Notes under the pieces: generated by a model
What the model saw: the letters and a program-made list of their open reading frames with translations, nothing else
What the model was told of the DNA's origin: nothing
Database searches by the model: none
Assembly (NCBI GenBank): GCA_018402665.1
Contig: JAGYIN010000001.1
Coordinates: 402,953-466,952, forward strand
Reading direction: 5' to 3'
DNA: 64,000 bases
Origin: Schleiferiaceae bacterium
GTDB lineage: Bacteria > Bacteroidota > Bacteroidia > Flavobacteriales > Schleiferiaceae
Position numbers and translations under genes: made by a program
Shown: piece after piece, positions 53,272 through 62,125 of the stretch
Layout of the letters: each line of letters opens with the position of its first letter
Position numbering within the stretch: position 1 is the first letter of the stretch

Positions 53272-54030
53272 TTATTTTCTAAGTGCCGTACGCACCTGTT
53301 TAAAGAGCTTGCTCTTGAATACATAATCTTCTACATCGGCATTGGTGCTGCCCAATACCTCATCATTAGTCCCTTCCCATACCTTATGACCTTCCTTCAT
53401 AAATACCACGTGATCCCCTATTTCTAAGACCGAATTCATATCGTGCGTATTCACAATGGTAGTCATGCCAAACTCATGGGTAATCTCTTGAATAAGTTGA
53501 TCGATCACTATGGCTGTTTCTGGATCTAAACCTGAATTGGGCTCATCACAGAAGAGGTAGTTAGGATTCATGGATATTGCGCGTGCAATAGATACGCGCT
53601 TTTGCATCCCGCCACTTATTTCACTTGGGAACAATTGATCCGCACCTTCTAATCGCACACGATCCATCACAAATTTTACGCGTGCATCTTTTTCGTGCTC
53701 CGTCATTGCAGAGAACATCTCTAAAGGGAATCGTATATTTTCCGCGACCGACATACTGTCGAACAGGGCACCGCCTTGAAAGACCATGCCAATCTCTTGG
53801 CGTAAGGTTTTTCGGCGTTGTTTTGACATTTCGCCCAACACCTCATCGCCGTAATGAATGCTTCCGCCATCAGGCTCGAATAGACCCAAAATGGTTTTTA
53901 AGAATACGGTTTTACCCGAGCCGGACCGACCAATGATTAGGTTCGTTTTTCCGGGGTAAAAATCGACATCCACGCCCTTTAACACGTGATTCTCACCGAA
54001 GCTCTTGATAATGCCCTTTGCTTGGATCAT
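53272..54030 (-). CDS. ABC transporter ATP-binding protein, MlaF-like
   Basis: The 252-aa protein has Walker A GRSGSGKTVFL, signature SGGMQKRVSIARA, Walker B YLFCDEPNSGLDPET and the switch His in VNTHDMN. The SGGM-QKR and EPNSGLDP forms are typical of MlaF, which drives phospholipid movement between the membranes. Its start overlaps the permease stop by 4 bases. No MlaD (MCE) gene is adjacent; it must lie elsewhere if present. Confidence 0.9.
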   Translation of the reverse strand: MIQAKGIIKSFGENHVLKGVDVDFYPGKTNLIIGRSGSGKTVFLKTILGLFEPDGGSIHYGDEVLGEMSKQRRKTLRQEIGMVFQGGALFDSMSVAENIRFPLEMFSAMTEHEKDARVKFVMDRVRLEGADQLFPSEISGGMQKRVSIARAISMNPNYLFCDEPNSGLDPETAIVIDQLIQEITHEFGMTTIVNTHDMNSVLEIGDHVVFMKEGHKVWEGTNDEVLGSTNADVEDYVFKSKLFKQVRTALRK

Positions 54031-54782
54031 GAGGTGAGGATGAGATCAGTAAGTAAATAATTGGCCAAAATAATGGCAAGACATGAGCGCACTACCGCAT
54101 TCGTGCTCGCTACACCCACTTCCACGGCACCGCCCTTTACGGTATAACCGCTGTAGGCACTAACCGAGCCTATGATAAAGGCGAAAACTACGGTCTTGAT
54201 GAGTGCGTAGAATGCGTTTTCGAAGGGTATAAACTCTAATCTGTATCCCATCACGCTTTCTTCAAATGGAACTAAGCCTAACAAATCTCCAGCCATTGCT
54301 CCACCCCATAAACCTAAGAATAGGGACATGATGATGAGGATTGGATTGAATAGTAACTGGGCGACAATCTTAGGGAGAATTAAAAAACTAGCGCTATTTA
54401 CCCCCATCACTTCGAGCGCATCTATCTGCTCGCTCACGCGCATGGTTCCTAGACTCGAAGCTACGTTTGAGCCTACTTTTCCGGCGAGAATTAAACTTAC
54501 CACTGTCGGGCTAAACTCGAGCGTAATGGATTCACGCGTTGCCATCGCAATATAGTAGGTGGGTATTAGCGGATCATCACTCAACTGAAAGGCCGTCTGT
54601 ATGGTGACAACGCCGCCCATGAAGACAGAAAGAATAACCACAATACCTATAGAGTCCAGACCAAGCAACTGAATTTCCTTTACCAATGCACGGTAAAAAA
54701 GTTTCCAGCGGTCCGGGCGTCTAAAGACTTTCGTCATTAAAAGCGCATAAGCACCAATTCCTTCAAAAAAGTTCGTGATCAT
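54027..54782 (-). CDS. ABC transporter permease, MlaE-like
   Basis: The 251-aa protein has the MlaE (DUF140) fold with five to six membrane segments. Landmarks are AMATRESITLEFSPTVVSLILAGKVGSNVASSLGTMRVSEQIDALEVMG and FVRSCLAIILANYLLTDLI-like C-terminus. It pairs with the ATPase gene for asymmetric-lipid transport. Start ATG 54782 is the only good one. Confidence 0.9.
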   Translation of the reverse strand: MITNFFEGIGAYALLMTKVFRRPDRWKLFYRALVKEIQLLGLDSIGIVVILSVFMGGVVTIQTAFQLSDDPLIPTYYIAMATRESITLEFSPTVVSLILAGKVGSNVASSLGTMRVSEQIDALEVMGVNSASFLILPKIVAQLLFNPILIIMSLFLGLWGGAMAGDLLGLVPFEESVMGYRLEFIPFENAFYALIKTVVFAFIIGSVSAYSGYTVKGGAVEVGVASTNAVVRSCLAIILANYLLTDLILTS

Positions 54783-54823
54783 ATGGCTAATTTACAGTTT
54801 CTTTGAAGGAGAAACTCATTCCT

Positions 54824-54949
54824 ATGAAGCAATTTATCGCGATTTGTTTGGTCTTCGTCGGCCTACTTTTAAGCAGCTGCGGGAGCGCAAGAGATTGCGA
54901 CTGCCCATCATTCTCTCAACAGATTGAATCTCAAAGTGCAAAGGGTTAA
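54824..54949 (+). CDS. Tiny Cys-rich lipoprotein
   Basis: A 41-aa ORF starting MKQFIAICLVFVGLLLSSCG, a textbook lipoprotein signal (LLSSC, Cys 19), followed by SARDCDCPSFSQQIESQ with two more Cys. Its TAA overlaps the next ATG (TAATG), so it is coupled to the SprT-like gene. The function is unknown. Outside signal and Cys pair the protein has no recognisable content. Confidence 0.72.
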   Translation: MKQFIAICLVFVGLLLSSCGSARDCDCPSFSQQIESQSAKG

Positions 54950-55551
54950 TGGCCCAATTCGATGATCTCCTACCCTACCTGCCCGCGGGTGATTACGAGC
55001 CCCTGTTTTCAAAGTGGCTTGAAGGTTTAAATTATCAAATCGCTATCTCGAGACCGCGAAAGTCTAAATTGGGAGACTTCCGTCCGCCACGCCTCGGGCA
55101 AATCGCTCGCATTACGATGAATGCCGACTTGGGACCCTTTCAATTTTTAACGACACTGACTCATGAAATAGCGCATTTGATTGCTTGGGAAAAATACGGT
55201 CGTCGCGCCGCACCACACGGTAAGGAATGGAAAGCTATTTTTCGTGAAATGCTGATAGAATTGGCACAGCACCAAGCGTGGCCTAAACACTATAGCCGTG
55301 CACTTTTAAAGCATGCAAAAAGTCCAAAGGCAGCCGTGGGCGCTGATCCACACCTCCAACAAACCTTATTAGTTTTAGACGAATCCACAGACCTTTTACT
55401 TCAGAGTCTCGAAGCGGGAGCGCAGTTTACCTTCAAAGGGCGACACTTCCGGTACGATGAAAAACGACGGACTCGGGCATTAGTGACGGAACTGGGCACG
55501 AAAAAGCAATACACCATACCGCTTGTCGCCCGCGTCGAGCGTATAGATTAG
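54949..55551 (+). CDS. SprT-like zinc metallopeptidase
   Basis: The 200-aa protein has the SprT-like active site TLTHEIAHLIAWEKYG (HExxH) at about residue 70 and the family's HGKEWKAIFREM after it. A C-terminal beta segment (FTFKGRHFRYDEKRRTRALV) follows. SprT family proteins resemble the DNA-protein crosslink protease domain of Spartan, but the bacterial role is unclear. It follows a tiny lipoprotein gene with a one-base overlap. Confidence 0.85.
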   Translation: MAQFDDLLPYLPAGDYEPLFSKWLEGLNYQIAISRPRKSKLGDFRPPRLGQIARITMNADLGPFQFLTTLTHEIAHLIAWEKYGRRAAPHGKEWKAIFREMLIELAQHQAWPKHYSRALLKHAKSPKAAVGADPHLQQTLLVLDESTDLLLQSLEAGAQFTFKGRHFRYDEKRRTRALVTELGTKKQYTIPLVARVERID

Positions 55552-55579
55552 TTACCTTTACGCTAAAGTTTTGGCGCAC

Positions 55580-56734
55580 ATGGCGAAGAATATCTTTTCA
55601 ACGAACTATACTTTAGGAATTCTAGGCGGCGGTCAATTGGGCAAAATGATGCTCTACACCACCCGTAAATTTGATATCAAAACCAAAGTGCTGGACCCCA
55701 GTCCTGATGCTCCAGGGCAGTTTGGCGCCAATGCGTTTAGCGTGGGTTCGCTTCAAGATTACGATACCGTTATGGCTTTTGCCGCAGATTGCGATACCGT
55801 TTGTATCGAGATTGAAGCCGTCAACGTACAAGCCTTACGCGATCTTCGTGCACAAGGAAAAAAAGTACACCCAAATCCGGATAGCCTGGAACTCATTCAA
55901 GATAAGACCAAGCAAAAACAATTTTACGCCGATCACAATATCCCAACCTCACGCTTTGAGATGGTAGCTGGAAGAGCCGGTTTTGAAGCTGCCCAAGAGC
56001 GCTGGCCATTGCCCTTCGTTTGGAAGGCTGCAACAGGAGGATACGATGGCTTTGGTGTTGTCGTATGTCGAGAGGAAGCCGATAAAGCACTTATCCCAGA
56101 TGCCCCGGGCATGCTCGAAGCCTTTGTGGACTTTGAACTTGAAGTAAGTGTTATTGTCGCTCGCAACGAAAACGGCGAGGTGAAGACCTTCCCTGTGGCC
56201 GATCAAGAGTTTCATCCCACCGCGAATCAGGTCGAATACGTCCTATGCCCGAGCGTTCTTTCTGATAAACTGCAACAAAAGGCAAAAGAAATTGCCATAC
56301 AAACGGCTGAGGCGTATGATATCTGCGGATTATTAGCCGTTGAATTGTTCGTCACTAAAGACGGTGCCATCCTCGTGAATGAAGTAGCTCCACGTCCACA
56401 TAATAGCGGACACCACACCATAGAGGCTTGCTATACGAGCCAATTCGAACAACACGTCCGCGCCGTACTTAACCTTCCCTTAGGTTCAACAGAGCTCAAG
56501 GCCGCGGGAGTCATGGCAAATCTAGTCGGAGCAGAAGGCTTCAATGGTGATGTTGTCTATGAAGGTTACGACGAATTACTCAGTGAACCGGGTGTAAACA
56601 TCCATATCTACGGTAAGGCACAAACCCGACCATTTCGTAAAATGGGACACGTCACGGTAGTGGCAAAAAATAGAGATGAAGCCCGCAAGCGCGCGGAGTG
56701 GGCAAAGAATAGTATATTGGTCAAAAGCAAATAG
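55580..56734 (+). CDS. purK: N5-carboxyaminoimidazole ribonucleotide synthase
   Basis: From ATG 55580 (MAKNIFSTNYTLGILGGGQL) the protein is 384 aa. It has the ATP-grasp PurK pattern GGGQLGKMM, CDTVCIEIEAV, NEVAPRPHNSGHHTIEAC. It carboxylates AIR with bicarbonate and ATP in purine synthesis. The next gene, purE, uses its product; they are 2 bases apart. Confidence 0.95.
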   Translation: MAKNIFSTNYTLGILGGGQLGKMMLYTTRKFDIKTKVLDPSPDAPGQFGANAFSVGSLQDYDTVMAFAADCDTVCIEIEAVNVQALRDLRAQGKKVHPNPDSLELIQDKTKQKQFYADHNIPTSRFEMVAGRAGFEAAQERWPLPFVWKAATGGYDGFGVVVCREEADKALIPDAPGMLEAFVDFELEVSVIVARNENGEVKTFPVADQEFHPTANQVEYVLCPSVLSDKLQQKAKEIAIQTAEAYDICGLLAVELFVTKDGAILVNEVAPRPHNSGHHTIEACYTSQFEQHVRAVLNLPLGSTELKAAGVMANLVGAEGFNGDVVYEGYDELLSEPGVNIHIYGKAQTRPFRKMGHVTVVAKNRDEARKRAEWAKNSILVKSK

Positions 56735-56736
56735 GT

Positions 56737-57228
56737 ATGATCGGAATCATTATGGGCAGCACTTCAGACCTGCCAGTTATGCAACAAGCTATCGATGTAT
56801 TGGACGAATTAGGTCTTGCCTATGAAGTAGATATCGTCAGCGCGCACCGCACGCCTGAGAAGCTTATGGATTACGGTCAAAATGCGCACAAAAGAGGCAT
56901 TAAAGCCATCATTGCCGGAGCCGGCGGCGCAGCACACCTTCCAGGTATGGTTGCTTCAGTAAGTCCACTTCCAGTCATAGGGGTTCCCGTTCACAGCTCA
57001 AATTCTATTGACGGCTGGGACAGCGTACTTTCAATCCTTCAAATGCCAGGCGGTGTGCCAGTAGCTACTGTAGCACTAGACGGTGCGAAGAACGCTGGCA
57101 TCCTTGCGGCACAGATTGTGGGATCGTCGGATGCGGCGGTTTTAGAGCGCATTGTAGCCTACAAAGAAAGCCTGAAAGAAAAGGTGCTTAAAGGTGCTGA
57201 AGAGGTGAAAGCCAAATACGCTAAATAA
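56737..57228 (+). CDS. purE: N5-CAIR mutase (class I PurE)
   Basis: The 163-aa protein shows the class I PurE marks GIIMGSTSDLPVMQQA, SAHRTPEKLMDYG, GAGGAAHLPGMVAS and the final HSSNSIDGWDSVLSILQMP. It converts N5-CAIR to CAIR. It follows purK with a 2-base gap, which is the common arrangement. Confidence 0.96.
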   Translation: MIGIIMGSTSDLPVMQQAIDVLDELGLAYEVDIVSAHRTPEKLMDYGQNAHKRGIKAIIAGAGGAAHLPGMVASVSPLPVIGVPVHSSNSIDGWDSVLSILQMPGGVPVATVALDGAKNAGILAAQIVGSSDAAVLERIVAYKESLKEKVLKGAEEVKAKYAK

Positions 57229-57241
57229 GGCACAATTTTCG

Positions 57242-57448
57242 CTACGTTTCATTAGGCCGCATCGCTTCTTTCAATCGTCTTATAATCCACCATCCTAAGG
57301 AGACGTATGCGACCAATATTAAAAGGAATGGCAAGATAACAAGGTAGTTTAACAGTTCTCCAGGACTGCCGCCGTTCGATCTAATTTCAAGGATAAAATA
57401 GGCGACATAAAGCAGGTAAACCAGTAGTAGATAAACCGTGCTACCCAC
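57242..57448 (-). CDS. Small two-segment membrane protein, start uncertain
   Basis: From GTG 57448 the ORF has 68 aa with two hydrophobic stretches (STVYLLLVYLLYVAYFILEI and LLNYLVILPFLLILVAYVSLGWW) and a charged tail (RRLKEAMRPNET). The codons before the GTG read KSFLRKYW, which looks like the protein continues upstream; a nearby ATG (57479) would be in frame only if one base were missing (ATG AAC TAA AUC). So a 5' frameshift is possible. It lies downstream of the response regulator on the same strand. Function unknown. Confidence 0.55.
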   Translation of the reverse strand: MGSTVYLLLVYLLYVAYFILEIRSNGGSPGELLNYLVILPFLLILVAYVSLGWWIIRRLKEAMRPNET

Positions 57449-57492
57449 CCAATACTTGCGAAGAAATGATTTAGTTCATATTGAGCCGGCAT

Positions 57493-58221
57493 TTAGAGAC
57501 GCTTCAAATGCTGCACGAGAATTTCTTTTTTACGGTTACTTACCGGTACCGTTGAGCCTTCCGTTAGTAAGAGGTATCCACCGTCGGCGCTTACGTAACG
57601 AGCAATCATTTCTAGATTAACCAAATGACTTTTATGTACGCGTTCGAAACCCGCCGGACGCAATAAAGTCTCATATTCCTTCATGGTTTTTGAAGCCAAC
57701 ACTGAGGTTTTATTCTTGAGGAAGAACTGCGTATAATTTGAACTGCTTTCGCAACGTACAATCTCACTGACATTGAGAATGTGCATTCCCTCTGTCGTAG
57801 GGATGACCAATTTTTTCGGTGCGCCCTTACTCGCTATTTCCGCAACTGCCGCCTGTTCCGGTGAAATTCTAGTACCCGCTTTACGAACAGCTTTTACAAG
57901 ATCTTCGGCATCAATGGGTTTTAATAAGTAATCCAACGCGGCATGCTTGATGGCTTGTATTGCGAATTCATCGTGCGCAGTTGTGAAAATCAGGGAAGGA
58001 AAATCGGTCCCTTTTGCTTTTTCTAATAAATCAAAACCCGACTCGCCGTTTAAGTTCACGTCTAAAAAGAGTAGATCAATATCCTCCTCGTTCAGCACCG
58101 CGATCGCCTCATCAACACTTTGGCAAGCCGCAACAACTTCCACTTCCGGGCAGAATAATTTAAGTTTTCCCTCTAGGGATTCCAAAACAGGACGTTCATC
58201 GTCTAACAAGAGTGCTTTCAT
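57493..58221 (-). CDS. LytTR-family response regulator
   Basis: The 242-aa protein has a receiver domain (1-115) with acidic cluster DDE, phospho-Asp in LFLDVNLNG, Thr in FTTAHDE and Lys in DYLLKPID. A LytTR DNA-binding domain follows at about 140-240 (VRCESSSNYTQFFLKN, LLRPAGFERVHKSHLVNLEMIARYV). It is 29 bases after the sensor kinase gene, on the same strand, and should be its partner. Target promoters cannot be named. Confidence 0.93.
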   Translation of the reverse strand: MKALLLDDERPVLESLEGKLKLFCPEVEVVAACQSVDEAIAVLNEEDIDLLFLDVNLNGESGFDLLEKAKGTDFPSLIFTTAHDEFAIQAIKHAALDYLLKPIDAEDLVKAVRKAGTRISPEQAAVAEIASKGAPKKLVIPTTEGMHILNVSEIVRCESSSNYTQFFLKNKTSVLASKTMKEYETLLRPAGFERVHKSHLVNLEMIARYVSADGGYLLLTEGSTVPVSNRKKEILVQHLKRL

Positions 58222-58250
58222 GGGGGCGTATTATACTCCTAACTTACTAT

Positions 58251-60248
58251 TTAATGCCCAAAATCAGCGGGTAAAATGAGTGAAACACAGGTTCCAGTAG
58301 ATAAAGTGGTTTCGGCAAGCGGTTCAATGCGTTTTTCAAAAGTTTGACCGTGCTTCCTACTTAATAAATCCAGTCGTTCCCCAATGATGGATAACCCATG
58401 ACTACCAGAGGACGTGAGTTCCGTCGGCATACCGGGGCCATTATCTTCCACTGAAATACAAAGCCTGTTTTCATTCAAAATGATTCGAATGACCAGCACG
58501 GCCTCTTGTTCCATTGCCATAACCGGTCTTAAGGCGTGTTGCACCGCATTTTCAACAATAGGCTGCAACAACATGGGTGGAACGTAAAGATCGAAGGTAT
58601 CTAGTTCTTCATCCACTTTCCACTGCACTTCAAAATTCCCATATCGCAATTTACAGAGGTCTAAATATTGATTGATCAGCTCCATTTCATCTGCCAATAC
58701 CATCGCTTCACTTCGAGAACTATCGAGCGTCAATCGCATCATTTTCGCCAATTTTCCCATGTACTTCACCGCATCCTTCGGCTCATTTTTAAAGATGAAA
58801 TTCGAAATCGCATCGAGCGCATTGAATAAAAAATGGGGATTCATTTGCAGGCGCTTACTGGCCAATTCCGCATCCGCCAAGCGTTCTTGCAACTGCAACC
58901 GTTCTTCCAAGCGATTTTTAGTCTTTCGCTGACGCACTACTAAAATGGATGCGGCACCCAAAACAATAGCCACCCAAGGCCAAATACGTTTGTACCAAGG
59001 TGCACGCACTGTGAATGTATATTCAGCATTCATTCCCTGAGCAAAATCTAAACGCGTACTGGTTTGAATTTCGAGGGTATAATTTAGTGGTGCTGGACGC
59101 TCCATGATCACACGTTCACCTACAGAAAAAGACTGCCATGCTCCCGCGTTTAGACGGTACCTACCATAAACTTCACTGGCAGATACCTTCCGCTGTAGGA
59201 CGGTAAATCCAATGGTTGTTGGGGCGATTTCCAGATCCTCAAAAGAATCAATTCGCAGGCCATTTTGCCAAAAAAGCATCCCGATGTCGCGTAAATCGTT
59301 AGGCTTACCTTCATTGATGAACGTCCATAATCCCTTTGGGGTTGCAACGAATAAATTTCCATTATTAAGCGCCACATCATAACTGCCTGGACTCATAGCA
59401 GGTAATCCTCGAGCGGAAGTAATACTATATAATGCTCCGGTGCTATCAAAGACTTCGAGCCCATTTGGTCCAAAACCATAATACGTGTTGCCAATAGTAT
59501 CTACGTCAAAGTAGGGTTCAGGCGCAGGAGTGCGATCAGACGGAGTGGAAAAATCATCCATCGCCCAGTTACTGTCTAATAATTTTTCCAACGCAATAAC
59601 ACCCAGGGGGGTGCGAACACTGGGTCCATCAAAAGCAAAAATGGGTAGGCCTTCGTAGCGCAATTGCCAGCCTTTTTCCCAGCGGTATAATCCCGCCTCT
59701 GTACTTAAAAGCAGGCCGAAAGGCGTCGATGCCACGTCAAAAATCAGCCCTTTTGCAACAAATACATCAATCAAATCATTTTGAGCATAGGCACTGAGCT
59801 CCGATCCGTTCCTAACAAAAGTAAGACCGGTATCATAGGGAGCCATTTCGAGGTCCGGGAAATGCCAGATACCTGAAGGCCGTTCGTCTATCCGAGTGCC
59901 TTCATCGGTGAACTCAATACGTAAAAATCCATCTTCAGCAGTGTAGGTGGTTCCATCCGGTGAAGAAACTGATATAGGATAGGCTTGTAAGGTGCCACTG
60001 GTCACCGGTTCGCAATTTTCGAAATCGTACACGATGGATCTCGAAAATTCATTAAAACGCCGTGACGGCGAAATACGCTGTTCTACCAAAACAAAAACAC
60101 CAGAACCCTGCGTCCCAATGTAGAGCGTATCCTCGCACCACGAAAGCGCAGTTACAGGGTCTGCAGGAAAGCCCTGTGAACGCTGTAGAATTTGAGCATG
60201 TAAAGAAGCTGCGAATAAAACGCTAATGGTAAAAAAGAATCCTTTCAT
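58251..60248 (-). CDS. LytS-type sensor histidine kinase with propeller-like sensor domain
   Basis: The 665-aa protein has a signal peptide, a periplasmic region of about 390 residues that reads like a beta-propeller (Reg_prop units such as DTLYIGTQGSGVFVL and GNLFVATPKGLWTFI), a Y_Y_Y-like module, one membrane segment (WVAIVLGAASILVV), a coiled linker and a LytS/YehU-type kinase domain with phospho-His in MNPHFLFNALDAISNF, VENAVQHAL and DNGPGM. It should sense an extracytoplasmic signal and pass phosphate to the LytTR regulator 29 bases downstream. Confidence 0.92.
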   Translation of the reverse strand: MKGFFFTISVLFAASLHAQILQRSQGFPADPVTALSWCEDTLYIGTQGSGVFVLVEQRISPSRRFNEFSRSIVYDFENCEPVTSGTLQAYPISVSSPDGTTYTAEDGFLRIEFTDEGTRIDERPSGIWHFPDLEMAPYDTGLTFVRNGSELSAYAQNDLIDVFVAKGLIFDVASTPFGLLLSTEAGLYRWEKGWQLRYEGLPIFAFDGPSVRTPLGVIALEKLLDSNWAMDDFSTPSDRTPAPEPYFDVDTIGNTYYGFGPNGLEVFDSTGALYSITSARGLPAMSPGSYDVALNNGNLFVATPKGLWTFINEGKPNDLRDIGMLFWQNGLRIDSFEDLEIAPTTIGFTVLQRKVSASEVYGRYRLNAGAWQSFSVGERVIMERPAPLNYTLEIQTSTRLDFAQGMNAEYTFTVRAPWYKRIWPWVAIVLGAASILVVRQRKTKNRLEERLQLQERLADAELASKRLQMNPHFLFNALDAISNFIFKNEPKDAVKYMGKLAKMMRLTLDSSRSEAMVLADEMELINQYLDLCKLRYGNFEVQWKVDEELDTFDLYVPPMLLQPIVENAVQHALRPVMAMEQEAVLVIRIILNENRLCISVEDNGPGMPTELTSSGSHGLSIIGERLDLLSRKHGQTFEKRIEPLAETTLSTGTCVSLILPADFGH

Positions 60249-60316
60249 AACACAATGTTAGCGAAAGGATTCTGATTCTTTAGTGCCTTTTGACACAAAG
60301 TGAAAACAAGAGAGAA

Positions 60317-60595
60317 TTAGGCAATCTTGTTTTTTTCTGCGACCTTATTCACTACAATTTCGCAAGAGATATTGTAGGATTCGCCCTCATTGAACGGAGT
60401 GACTGCTTTCAATCCCTCGCGAATGCGATTCAAATCATCCCGGCGTGTTTTAAAATGCTCGAATGGAAGACCACGTTCCGCATTGCTAAACATTTTACGA
60501 TCTAAGAAATTTATTTTCTCAGAGATTAATTCGTGAATTACCGCCAAGGCTTCTTCGCCAGAGTAGTTACTGTCAATGAGTTTAATAGGAGTCAT
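60317..60595 (-). CDS. Small conserved-looking protein, function unknown
   Basis: The 92-aa ORF starts MTPIKLIDSNYSGEEALAVI and is soluble, charged and mostly helical, with a short C-terminal beta strand. Its codon use looks like that of neighbours. It is divergent from the LysR gene, with about 90 AT-rich bases between their starts, so it could be a LysR target. No family was recognised. The alternative reading on the other strand has no protein character. Confidence 0.6.
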   Translation of the reverse strand: MTPIKLIDSNYSGEEALAVIHELISEKINFLDRKMFSNAERGLPFEHFKTRRDDLNRIREGLKAVTPFNEGESYNISCEIVVNKVAEKNKIA

Positions 60596-60686
60596 GTGCT
60601 TAACATTTGTTTAAAAATGAAGCTTATTATTCATTTGTTTTTATTTATTTTATTTATTTTATTGATACTTACCATTAGGAAATATT

Positions 60687-61586
60687 ATGAAGTATACATT
60701 GCGTCAATTGGAGGTTTATCATGCAATAGCAAATTGCCTCAGCTTTACTAAAGCAGCTGCAATGCTTCACCTCAGCCAACCGGCGGTCTCCATTCAATTC
60801 AAAACTTTTTCAGATCAATTTGAGCATCCCTTGATTCAATACCAAGGCAAAAAATTCGTTTTGACTGATCTAGGTAAGGATGTGCGTCAAAAATGTGAGC
60901 GGATTTTAAACGAAGTGCATCTTTTAGAACAATTGGACCGCTTCGAGGATCGGGAGCTTAGTGGCACATTAAATATCTCCTGTGCAAGCACCGGTAAATA
61001 TGTGATGCCTTTCTTGCTCAAAACCTTTTTAGATAATCACCCGTTCGTTGATATCAAGCTAGATGTGACCAACAAAAAAGCTGTCATTGAAAGTCTTGAA
61101 AGTAATTCGAATGACTTTGCGCTTTTATCGGTCATGCCAACAAGTATTGCTTTAGAAACCGAGGCGCTGATGGATAATGAATTGGTTCTCGTGAGTAATA
61201 CCGAAAATGCTCAGATCATTAAGAAGAAGGGATTTACCGATTTTCTTTTTTTACTGCGAGAGGAAGGTTCCGCCACCCGTCAAGCCATGGAAAAGTTCAT
61301 GCGAGAACTCGCCCTTATCCCTAGGAAGAACATGAGTCTTACCTCCAATGAAGCTGTCAAACAGTCTATTATTGCCGGACTTGGTATATCTGTTATGCCG
61401 ATCATAGGCATCAGAAACGAGCTCAACGAAGGCATTTTACAAATCATACCAACGAAGGGCTTACCTATTACCACTACCTGGCGGCTCGCATGGTTAAAAA
61501 ACAAACGATTTTCGCCAGTTGCAAAAGCATTCTTGAAACATATTCAAACCCATAAATTGGAACTCATTGAAAAATCATTTACGTAA
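60687..61586 (+). CDS. LysR-type transcriptional regulator
   Basis: The 299-aa protein has the LysR HTH at its N-terminus (RQLEVYHAIANCLSFTKAAAMLHLSQPAVSIQFK) and a periplasmic-binding-like effector domain from about 90 (GTLNISCASTGKYVMPFLLK). It resembles CbbR/CysB-like regulators in the first 60 residues. The effector is unknown. It starts in an AT-rich gap shared with the minus-strand gene at 60595, the normal position for an auto-regulated LysR pair. Confidence 0.9.
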   Translation: MKYTLRQLEVYHAIANCLSFTKAAAMLHLSQPAVSIQFKTFSDQFEHPLIQYQGKKFVLTDLGKDVRQKCERILNEVHLLEQLDRFEDRELSGTLNISCASTGKYVMPFLLKTFLDNHPFVDIKLDVTNKKAVIESLESNSNDFALLSVMPTSIALETEALMDNELVLVSNTENAQIIKKKGFTDFLFLLREEGSATRQAMEKFMRELALIPRKNMSLTSNEAVKQSIIAGLGISVMPIIGIRNELNEGILQIIPTKGLPITTTWRLAWLKNKRFSPVAKAFLKHIQTHKLELIEKSFT

Positions 61587-61595
61587 ATTGACCTC

Positions 61596-62045
61596 ATGAA
61601 AAAAGCACTTCCCTTCCTGCTAACGCTCATTCTATTGGTGGCTTGTACCACAGAAGAAGCGCGATTCAACCGTGAGATCGCGGAAATCGAAGCATATGTT
61701 GCTACCACCGGGCTCGATTTTACGCAAACTCCGTCCGGCTTATTTTATCACATCGTGGATACTGGAAATGTGAATCGTATACCGGATAGCACGAATGACG
61801 TCAGCTTCAAGCACGTTGGGTATTTACTCGATAGTACAATTTTTTCGAACGGTTGGTTTGCCTCCAATCATATGCCTATGACGGTTTTTGTTCGAGGTTT
61901 TCAAGAAGGATTGAAAATCCCGGGAGAAGGCGGAACCGTTGTTGTAGCTTTCCCTTCTAGCTTGGGCTACGGAAAGAAAGGTGCAAGCACTGTTCCTGAA
62001 CACGCGCCTCTTATTTTTAGGATAAAATTGGTCAATTATTATTGA
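61596..62045 (+). CDS. FKBP-type peptidyl-prolyl isomerase lipoprotein (GldI-like)
   Basis: The 149-aa protein has a lipoprotein signal (LPFLLTLILLVAC) and a FKBP domain in the later part (TPSGLFYHIVDTG ... GFQEGLKIPGEGGTVVVAFPSSLGYGKKG ... PEHAPLIFRIKLVNYY). FKBP lipoproteins such as GldI help fold surface or gliding proteins. Some FKBP catalytic positions differ (IPPxSxLxFxIEL is here VPEHAPLIFRIKL), so activity may be weak. It starts 9 bases after the LysR gene. Confidence 0.82.
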   Translation: MKKALPFLLTLILLVACTTEEARFNREIAEIEAYVATTGLDFTQTPSGLFYHIVDTGNVNRIPDSTNDVSFKHVGYLLDSTIFSNGWFASNHMPMTVFVRGFQEGLKIPGEGGTVVVAFPSSLGYGKKGASTVPEHAPLIFRIKLVNYY

Positions 62046-62125
62046 GACGTTCACAACTTTTAGTTGCTGACAAAAGTTGATTTAATCCGCAAGGCATAGC
62101 ATCTTATTGGGAAACGTGCCCAACG

